From: Halalkalibacter sp. APA_J-10(15)
Lineage (GTDB): Bacteria > Bacillota > Bacilli > Bacillales > Bacillaceae_D
Direction of reading: 5' to 3'
DNA: 64,000 bases
Assembly (NCBI RefSeq): GCF_023017105.1
Contig: NZ_JALKEV010000001.1
Location: 186,001-250,000 of the forward strand
The translations under genes and the position numbers were made by a program. Positions 35,683 to 42,479 of this stretch are shown here, piece by piece (the first letter of the stretch is position 1; each line of letters opens with the position of its first letter). A model generated the notes under the pieces. The model had not been told where the DNA came from. It saw nothing but the letters and a program-made list of their open reading frames with translations, and did not search any database.

Positions 35683-37281
35683 ATGAAAAAAATTATAAAT
35701 CCAATTTTAACAGGATTTAATCCTGATCCGTCTATTATTAGAGTGGAAGAGGACTATTATATTGCGACGTCAACCTTTGAATGGTTTCCTGGTGTGCAGA
35801 TCCACCATTCACAAGATTTAATAAATTGGAACGTAATCACTCACCCTGTTGGTGAGAAGCAGATAGATATGATAGGTGATCCAGATTCTGGTGGGGTGTG
35901 GGCACCGTGCTTGAGCTATGATAATGGTGTCTATTATTTAGTGTATACAGATGTCATTAGTCATATGGGGCCTTACAAAGATACTCATAATTATTTAATT
36001 TCAGCAACCGATATTATGGGGCCGTGGTCAGATCCAGTTTATTTAAATAGCAGCGGATTTGATCCTTCGTTGTTCCATGATGATGACGGAAAGAAATGGA
36101 TTTTAAACATGATATGGGATCATCGTAAAAATAAGAATTCGTTTGCAGGGATTGTTATGCAAGAATACTCAGAAAGAGAAAAGAGCTTAGTAGGTCCGAT
36201 CTATAACATCTTTAAAGGTACCGAGCTTGGTTTGACGGAAGGTCCACACATTTATAAGCATAATGGTTATTATTATTTAATGACTGCAGAAGGGGGAACT
36301 AGATGGGAGCATGCGATAACCGTTGCTCGTTCGACTCAATTAACTGGCCCTTATGAAGTAGATCCTCAAAGTCCAATGCTAACATCTGCTTATAAGCCTG
36401 AGCTAGAGCTGCAAAAGGCTGGACACGGTAGCCTCATAACAACTCCTAATAATGAGCTCTATCTTGTTCACTTATGCGGACGACCTGTAAAGCCATCAGG
36501 GAACTGTATTCTCGGTCGGGAAACGGCAATTCAATTGTGCGAATGGACAGAAGAAGGTTGGCTTCGACTAGCTAAAGGTGGCAATGATCCTCAAGTTACA
36601 ATTGCTGCTCCTCCATCACCTGAATATCGAATTCATTCAACAGCGGGGCGTGTGGACTTTTCTGTTGATCAACTACCTATTGAATTTCAATCGTTGCGAG
36701 AGCCACAGTATGAAGGTTGGCTATCATTAAAAGACAGACCGGGATTTCTCCGTTTGAAAGGGAGAGAGTCATTATATTCAACACAGCGCCAAAGCTTAAT
36801 TGCGAGAAGACAACAAGCATTTTCGGTAGAGGTGGAGACAGTCATGGAATATGAACCGGAATGTTTTCAACAAATGGCGGGATTAATTTATTATTACAAC
36901 ACGAAAAACTATCATTATTTATTCGTTAGTTATGATGAAGAGTTTGGCAAGTATTTAGGGATTATGTCGAGTAATCGTGGAGTCTATGAAGAACCTATAC
37001 AAGATTGGGTATCGCTAGAAGAACATAAGAGCATCTATTTAAAAGCGGATATTCATCATGAAGAGATGCGATTTTCTATTTCAACAGATGGTCAGCAATG
37101 GGATGAAGTAGCTCCAACGCTAGATGCGAGTATTATTTCCGATGAAAATGCTGAACTTGTGAAGGATGGAGTTGCTCTTGATCAAGGATTTACGGGAGCA
37201 TTCGTAGGACTGTGTGCTCAAGATTTAAGTGGGCGCAAGAAGCATGCTGATTTTAATTATTTTCAATACCGTGAGCGTTAG
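35683..37281 (+). CDS. xynB: GH43 beta-xylosidase
   Basis: 532 residues, the normal length of XynB-type GH43 beta-xylosidases, no signal peptide. It cleaves xylose from xylo-oligosaccharides in the cytoplasm, with inversion. Five-bladed propeller catalytic domain (1-320): base Asp15 in N-P-D-P-S-I, pK modulator Asp127 in G-F-D-P-S-L and acid Glu186 in T-E-G-P-H. These match the positions of the Geobacillus enzyme within one residue. A C-terminal beta-sandwich (about 330-530) completes the active site. Ribosome site GAAGGTG before ATG 35683. The dehydrogenase gene follows 15 bases downstream, so 35683-41210 is probably one transcript. Confidence 0.93.
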   Translation: MKKIINPILTGFNPDPSIIRVEEDYYIATSTFEWFPGVQIHHSQDLINWNVITHPVGEKQIDMIGDPDSGGVWAPCLSYDNGVYYLVYTDVISHMGPYKDTHNYLISATDIMGPWSDPVYLNSSGFDPSLFHDDDGKKWILNMIWDHRKNKNSFAGIVMQEYSEREKSLVGPIYNIFKGTELGLTEGPHIYKHNGYYYLMTAEGGTRWEHAITVARSTQLTGPYEVDPQSPMLTSAYKPELELQKAGHGSLITTPNNELYLVHLCGRPVKPSGNCILGRETAIQLCEWTEEGWLRLAKGGNDPQVTIAAPPSPEYRIHSTAGRVDFSVDQLPIEFQSLREPQYEGWLSLKDRPGFLRLKGRESLYSTQRQSLIARRQQAFSVEVETVMEYEPECFQQMAGLIYYYNTKNYHYLFVSYDEEFGKYLGIMSSNRGVYEEPIQDWVSLEEHKSIYLKADIHHEEMRFSISTDGQQWDEVAPTLDASIISDENAELVKDGVALDQGFTGAFVGLCAQDLSGRKKHADFNYFQYRER

Positions 37282-37296
37282 AGGGGAGTTTAGCAT

Positions 37297-38358
37297 ATGA
37301 GTGGAAAAATGAAAGCAGCTGTTTTAAATAAGCCACTAGATATTGAAGTGAAAGAGAGAGACGTTCCAACGATCAATGAAAATGAAGTGTTAGTAAAGGT
37401 CCATTGTATTGGTGTTTGTGGCTCTGATGTTCATTATTATGAGCACGGGAAAATTGGACGTTACGTTGTAAAGGAGCCGATTATTTTAGGGCACGAGTTG
37501 GCAGGTGATGTTGTAATGATTGGAGCGTCGGTCTCTCATCTTAAGGTAGGTGACCGTGTCGCAATTGAACCTGGTGTGACGTGTGGAACGTGTCAATATT
37601 GCAAATCTGGTCGCTATAATCTATGTCCTGATGTCGTCTTCATGGCAACACCTCCTGTAGATGGGGCTTGGGCTGATTATGTCAAAATTCGTGCAGATTT
37701 CGCCTTCAAATTACCTGATTCAATGAGCTTTGAAGAGGGAGCGTTATTAGAACCGTTATCAGTTGGTTTTCATTCAATGATTCGAGGTGAGGTTAAGCCA
37801 TCTGATCGCCTGTTCATAAGCGGCTTAGGACCAATAGGCTTACTAGCTGTACAAGCAGCAAAATTATTTGGGGTGACTGAAATATATGCAAGCGACGTTG
37901 TCCCATTTCGGAGGCAGTTGGCTGAAGAGCTTGGCGTAACAGCCGTTCTAAATCCGTTAGAAGGAGATGTGAATCAGCAGCTTACAGACGACTTGACAAG
38001 CGAAAATGGGATTGATGTCGTGATTGAAACATCAGGTAATGCTAGTGCAGTCGGTGACACGGTTCATGTCGTGAAACGAGGTGGGCGGATTGTGTTAGTC
38101 GGTATGCCGGTTCAAGATGAGATCCCATTGAATGTCAATCAGCTCATTGATGCTGAATTAAATGTTCATGGAGTATTTCGCTATGTGAATACGTACCCTG
38201 CTGCGATTCAGTCGTTATCAAACTCTGACCTATCCATTGAAAAAATCATTACTCATAAATATGCGCTTAAAGATATTAAGAAAGCGGTTGAAATGGCTAG
38301 AACAGCGAAGGATACAAGTATTAAAATTATGATTTATCCGAATGAGGAGAATGTGTAG
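37297..38358 (+). CDS. Zinc-dependent polyol dehydrogenase (sorbitol/xylitol dehydrogenase type)
   Basis: 353 residues of the medium-chain dehydrogenase family. Catalytic zinc ligands: G-V-C-G-S-D-V-H and G-H-E-L. Structural zinc cysteines: C-G-T-C-Q-Y-C-K-S-G-R-Y-N-L-C. NAD loop: G-L-G-P-I-G-L. It most resembles sorbitol/xylitol dehydrogenases, which interconvert polyols and ketoses with NAD. In this locus it could oxidise xylitol or another pentitol, or a sugar released from side chains. GAGGGGAG fits ATG 37297. Its stop is directly followed by the start of the next gene, implying coupled translation. Confidence 0.88.
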   Translation: MSGKMKAAVLNKPLDIEVKERDVPTINENEVLVKVHCIGVCGSDVHYYEHGKIGRYVVKEPIILGHELAGDVVMIGASVSHLKVGDRVAIEPGVTCGTCQYCKSGRYNLCPDVVFMATPPVDGAWADYVKIRADFAFKLPDSMSFEEGALLEPLSVGFHSMIRGEVKPSDRLFISGLGPIGLLAVQAAKLFGVTEIYASDVVPFRRQLAEELGVTAVLNPLEGDVNQQLTDDLTSENGIDVVIETSGNASAVGDTVHVVKRGGRIVLVGMPVQDEIPLNVNQLIDAELNVHGVFRYVNTYPAAIQSLSNSDLSIEKIITHKYALKDIKKAVEMARTAKDTSIKIMIYPNEENV

Positions 38359-39072
38359 ATGACAAGCTACAATCAGTCGATTTTTATCACAGGTGGAGCG
38401 AGAGGGCTGGGGTTGGAGCTATCAAAGAAGTATTTAGGGGAAGGATTTCGTGTCTTTGCTGGAATTCGTCAGTCTAATCGAGTGACCGATCAATTAGAAA
38501 ATCTTTATCCTAAACAATATATAGTAATTCAAGTCGATGTTTCCGATGATCAATCCGTTACTGAAGCTGCAGTTAAGATCAAAAAGCATGCCGATCAATT
38601 AGACGTTGTAATTAATAATGCGGCTGCTCGCTTTAAAGAAACGCTTTTATCTTTAGATGCCATTGATATTGATACGTCGTTGAAAGCTTTTAATATCAAT
38701 ACACTAGGTCCTTTAAGAGTGGCTAAGAATTTGGCTGATTTAATCAAAAAGGGCGAAATGAAAGTTTGGGTTAATATCTCTTCAGAAGCGGGGAGTATAG
38801 CGAATTGTCAACGAAACAGTGAGTTTGATTATTGCATGTCAAAGGCTGCTCTTAATATGCAAAGTGCTCTTTTACAAAATGAGTGGAAGGAAGATCAAGT
38901 GAAGGTTTTGGCAATTCATCCAGGATGGATGAAAACGGATATGGGAGGAGAGAGGGCTCCTTTAAGTCCGAGGGAATCAGCACAGGAAATCTATGAAACG
39001 ATTAAGAAAAATAAAGAAAATGTCGATAAGTCAACCTTTATCGATTACGAGGGTACGCCATATCCTTGGTAA
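38359..39072 (+). CDS. Short-chain dehydrogenase/reductase
   Basis: 237 residues of the classical SDR family: T-G-G-A-R-G-L-G cofactor loop, N-N-A-A motif, catalytic Ser in N-I-S-S-E-A-G and Y-C-M-S-K (YxxxK). The first SDR turn (G-I-R-Q-S-N-R) has basic residues that would favour NADP. Substrate unknown. Its ATG abuts the stop codon of the polyol dehydrogenase with no ribosome site of its own, so the two are probably made together and may act on the same or successive substrates. Confidence 0.88.
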   Translation: MTSYNQSIFITGGARGLGLELSKKYLGEGFRVFAGIRQSNRVTDQLENLYPKQYIVIQVDVSDDQSVTEAAVKIKKHADQLDVVINNAAARFKETLLSLDAIDIDTSLKAFNINTLGPLRVAKNLADLIKKGEMKVWVNISSEAGSIANCQRNSEFDYCMSKAALNMQSALLQNEWKEDQVKVLAIHPGWMKTDMGGERAPLSPRESAQEIYETIKKNKENVDKSTFIDYEGTPYPW

Positions 39073-39098
39073 TTTTGGAGCGGATGGAGTGAATACGA

Positions 39099-41210
39099 AT
39101 GAGAGAAAATCTATTTTACAATGCGCACCACTCACCAATTGGAGCATTTGCTAGTTTTACTCTTGGTTTTAAAGGGGCGAAAGGTGGATTAGGGCTGGAG
39201 CTTGATAAGCCGGCAAATGAAAATGTGTACATTGGATTAGAAAGTAGAGAAACGGGTTATTATGAAGCGTTGCCGTTCTTTGGGGATAATGCAGAGGACT
39301 TAGCAAGATTTGCGGTGGGGAACGGTGAAGCAAGCGGAGGAGAACAATTGATTCGTCACTTTGTTGATGATGAGATTAATAGAGAGCTCAAGCTGGGTAC
39401 GGATACGTGGAAAGCTGGAGATTTAGAGTTTACAATCTATAATCCAGTTCGATCGGTGCCTGATCCAGCAGAAGCATCAGCAGGTGAGTTGAAAGACGCC
39501 ATTTTGCCAGCGGTTTTCGTCAAGATGACGATTGATAATACGAGTAGTGATAAGGAAAGAAGAGCTTTCTTTGGTTATCAAGGTAATGATCCATATACGG
39601 CAATGCGCCGATTAGAGGATACGAATGAAGGTGAATTTGTTGGTGTTGGTCAAGGGAGACAGACGGCGATCGTGTCGAAAGAGGAAGGCGTAGGGGCTGG
39701 ACAAGCCTTTTCGATTGAAAAGCTTTTAACGGTTGACCACGATGTGAATTATGGCTTTGGTTTAGGGCGTGTTGGTGGATTGTTAATGAAAGTACCTCCA
39801 CGAACGAAGAAGGAATACACGTTTGCCGTGTGCTTTTATAAAGGAGGTTGGGTGACAACAGGAATTGACACACGCTATACGTATACTCGCTTTTTCTCCT
39901 CAATTGAAGATGTGTCAGCATATGCCCTTTCACATTTTGATAGACTCACATTAATATGTGAAAAAAGGAATCAATTGATTGAAAAGGAACATCTTTCTGA
40001 AGAACAACAATTTATGCTTGCTCATGCGATAAAAAGCTACTATGGGAACACCCAGCTTTTAGATGATCGTCAAGGGAATCCAATTTGGGTTGTGAATGAA
40101 GGCGAGTATCGTATGATGAATACATTTGATTTAACCGTCGATCAATTGTTCTTTGAATTGAAAATGAACCCGTGGACCGTGAGAAATGAGCTAGAGCTGT
40201 TTATCGATCGTTATAGTTATTATGATGAAGTAAAATTTCCAAATGGGGGAGAACGTTATTCTGGTGGAGTTAGCTTCACCCATGATATGGGGGTGGCCAA
40301 CTCGTTTTCAAGGCCGGGACATTCATCTTATGAGGTAGCGGGCATTGATGGTTGCTTTTCATATATGACGCATGAACAATTGATTAATTTTCTCTGCTGT
40401 GTGACGGTGTATGTAGAGCAGACAGGGGATGAGACATTTCTTGAGAAGCATAAGGGCTTAATGAAGGAAGCTTTTACGAGCATGCTTCACCGTGATCATC
40501 CGGATCCGCATAAGCGAAATGGAATTATGGGTTTGGATAGCTTAAGAACAGCAGAGGGTGCGGAAATTACGACATATGATAGTCTAGATGTTTCGCTAGG
40601 GCAAGCTCGAAATAACAGCTATATCGCCTCTAAATGCTGGGGGATGTATGTTACGCTTGAGAAGTTATTTAAGCAACTCGGTGAAGGTGACTTATCTGAA
40701 CAAGCGCAAATTCAAGCGAAAAAGTGTGCAACCATGCTAACCAATCAAATGACTAATGAAGGCTATATTCCTGGGGTTATTTTAGAAGGAAATGAATCGA
40801 GGATTATTCCTGCCATTGAAGGATTGATTTTCCCATATTTTACAGGCTGTGAACAGGCTCTTAGTCAAGAAGGGCCATACGCTTATTACATCAAAGCACT
40901 TATCAAACATATTCATACGGTGCTAAAGCCGGGAGTTTGTTTGTTCGAGGATGGGGGTTGGAAGCTATCATCGACAAGTGACAATTCATGGTTAAGTAAA
41001 ATTTATCTATGCCAATTTATCTATCGTCACATTCTCGGTCAAGAGTGGGATGAAGCAGGTCGTACAGCGGATCGAGCACATGTGAAGTGGCTGAAGCATC
41101 CTGAATTATCTTACTGGAGCTGGAGTGATCAAATTATTGCGGGGGAGATAGCGGCAAGTCGTTATTATCCACGTGGGGTAACGAGTATTTTATGGTTACT
41201 TGAGGAATAG
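39099..41210 (+). CDS. GH52 beta-xylosidase
   Basis: 703 residues, the usual GH52 size (about 705), without a signal peptide. The opening N-A-H-H-S-P-I-G-A-F-A-S-F-T-L-G-F is diagnostic. The nucleophile is Glu334 in V-N-E-G-E-Y and the acid/base Asp494 in T-Y-D-S-L-D, each one residue offset from the Geobacillus E335/D495 as I recall them. It is a retaining beta-xylosidase acting in the cytoplasm and complements the inverting GH43 enzyme encoded in the same run of genes. It is the last gene before a terminator. The ribosome site before 39099 is modest (GGAGCGGATGG). Confidence 0.95.
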   Translation: MRENLFYNAHHSPIGAFASFTLGFKGAKGGLGLELDKPANENVYIGLESRETGYYEALPFFGDNAEDLARFAVGNGEASGGEQLIRHFVDDEINRELKLGTDTWKAGDLEFTIYNPVRSVPDPAEASAGELKDAILPAVFVKMTIDNTSSDKERRAFFGYQGNDPYTAMRRLEDTNEGEFVGVGQGRQTAIVSKEEGVGAGQAFSIEKLLTVDHDVNYGFGLGRVGGLLMKVPPRTKKEYTFAVCFYKGGWVTTGIDTRYTYTRFFSSIEDVSAYALSHFDRLTLICEKRNQLIEKEHLSEEQQFMLAHAIKSYYGNTQLLDDRQGNPIWVVNEGEYRMMNTFDLTVDQLFFELKMNPWTVRNELELFIDRYSYYDEVKFPNGGERYSGGVSFTHDMGVANSFSRPGHSSYEVAGIDGCFSYMTHEQLINFLCCVTVYVEQTGDETFLEKHKGLMKEAFTSMLHRDHPDPHKRNGIMGLDSLRTAEGAEITTYDSLDVSLGQARNNSYIASKCWGMYVTLEKLFKQLGEGDLSEQAQIQAKKCATMLTNQMTNEGYIPGVILEGNESRIIPAIEGLIFPYFTGCEQALSQEGPYAYYIKALIKHIHTVLKPGVCLFEDGGWKLSSTSDNSWLSKIYLCQFIYRHILGQEWDEAGRTADRAHVKWLKHPELSYWSWSDQIIAGEIAASRYYPRGVTSILWLLEE

Positions 41211-41220
41211 AAGTTGCTAG

Positions 41221-41256
41221 GGCTAAGGATCGCTAATCGATTTTTGGCCTTTTTTT
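41221..41256 (+). terminator. Terminator of the GH43-GH52 transcript
   Basis: 12-bp stem with G-T wobbles (41221-41232 with 41238-41249) followed by seven T. Confidence 0.75.
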
Positions 41257-41315
41257 GTGCTCGAATTTAATTGTATAATTAAAGATATGAAAATCATATA
41301 GAAAGGATGAAGAAG

Positions 41316-41714
41316 TTGATCCGAATTAAACAGCTTCATCACGTTAGCCTTGTATGTCGCGATTTACAGCGATCAGTCGTATTCTACCGTGATATGATTG
41401 GTTTGGAACAAATAGAACGTCCTGATTTTGACTTTGAGGGGGCTTGGTTTGCACTAGGGGCAGGGCAGCTTCATCTCATTGTTGATGAGGCACGTATTCC
41501 GAACAATCCGTTAGAACCGCATTCACGAAATCCCCACTTTGCTATTCGTGTAGAGGATTACAATGAAACGGTAAAGTGGCTGAAAGAGAATGAAATTGAG
41601 ATGATAGAGAAGCCTCATAGTAAAAGTGGCTTCGCACAAATTTTCTGTCAAGATCCAGATGGTTACTTGATTGAACTACATGTACCACAAGAGGAGCTTC
41701 GTAAATCGTTATAA
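41316..41714 (+). CDS. VOC superfamily (glyoxalase/dioxygenase-like) protein
   Basis: 132 residues containing one vicinal-oxygen-chelate domain: L-H-H-V-S-L-V-C-R-D-L-Q-R-S-V-V-F-Y, L-H-L-I-V-D-E and, at the end, Q-D-P-D-G-Y-L-I-E-L-H. The two His and the final Glu are candidate metal ligands. AAAGGATG (41302-41309) is correctly spaced for TTG 41316 and too close for ATG 41307, so TTG is preferred. Activity (lyase, dioxygenase or resistance) cannot be decided. Converges with a small membrane protein gene. Confidence 0.87.
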   Translation: MIRIKQLHHVSLVCRDLQRSVVFYRDMIGLEQIERPDFDFEGAWFALGAGQLHLIVDEARIPNNPLEPHSRNPHFAIRVEDYNETVKWLKENEIEMIEKPHSKSGFAQIFCQDPDGYLIELHVPQEELRKSL

Positions 41715-41718
41715 TTGT

Positions 41719-41763
41719 TAGCGCTTGATGACCACACAATGGCATCCGAGCGCTTCTTTTTTA
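41719..41763. terminator. Bidirectional terminator
   Basis: AGCGCT..GATG..CC pairs imperfectly with GG..ATC..AGCGCT, followed by a T-run on the plus strand. It lies between convergent genes. Confidence 0.6.
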
Positions 41764-42162
41764 TCATTCTTTCGTTGAAAACCACCCCACTTGTTTAACT
41801 GTATCCTCGTTTTTCACCAAATAATAATAGGTTACTTCAGGTTCGTCTTCAAACGTCACTCTGATGTAGTATGGGTTTAAATGTTTATAACCTTCCTCTC
41901 GATGTGGCACAGTTGTGATTGTCCACTTTTGTTGTGGATGTTGCTCGATCAAATAATTTTCTAGAAATACTATTTGTTTGTTTACTTGTGAATCAATCCA
42001 ATATGGGCGTGCGAAAAAAAAGAGTGTATACAGGCAAAGGATGATGGTGATTAAGAGCAAGCCCATCTTTAGCCTTTTTTTCTTCAAAAAACGGGAGACA
42101 ATTATGATGATTCCAATGATAAGTCCGACAATAATGAATTCAATCCAAATGGTAGGGTGCAT
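41764..42162 (-). CDS. Small membrane protein of unknown function
   Basis: 132 residues. Two hydrophobic segments (about 5-24 and 33-50) are separated by the basic patch K-K-K-R-L-K. An outward-facing or soluble C-terminal domain (about 55-132) shows L-E-N-Y-L and R-V-T-F-E-D-E-P-E-V-T-Y-Y-Y. The layout resembles small Bacillus proteins such as the DUF3139 group, but I do not claim membership. GAAGGCGAG 4 bases before the ATG at 42162 is a good ribosome site. Transcribed alone, divergent from the arabinanase gene. Confidence 0.75.
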   Translation of the reverse strand: MHPTIWIEFIIVGLIIGIIIIVSRFLKKKRLKMGLLLITIILCLYTLFFFARPYWIDSQVNKQIVFLENYLIEQHPQQKWTITTVPHREEGYKHLNPYYIRVTFEDEPEVTYYYLVKNEDTVKQVGWFSTKE

Positions 42163-42383
42163 AAGCTCGCCTTCTTTTAAAGAAAAAGTATTTGCTCTAT
42201 TTTAGCATAAGAGTGAAGGATAAGAATGAAAATTAGGACAAAAGTATGATTAAGAACGGAGAACAGACTCTTGAGATTCTAAAAGTTTTATAGTAATGTT
42301 AATTTTGAAGTGAATATTTCATTCATTTATTAATATTAATAAATGTACATCTTATTAATGGAGGTGCGAATTAACTGAGGAAT

Positions 42384-42397
42384 TGTAAGCGTTTGCT
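42384..42397. promoter_or_regulatory. cre-like CcpA site upstream of the arabinanase gene
   Basis: TGTAAGCGTTTGCT agrees with the cre consensus TGWAANCGNTNWCA except near the right end. It lies 83 bases before the start of the wall-anchored GH43 gene. The remainder of the 317-base gap 42163-42479 is AT-rich, with no clearly assignable -35/-10. Confidence 0.6.
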
Positions 42398-42479
42398 TTT
42401 GTAGTTAAAAGCAAATAAGTAAGAAACAACATGATGAAGCTCCGATGAATCAACATATTATGGAGAGGGGTTAAAAAAA

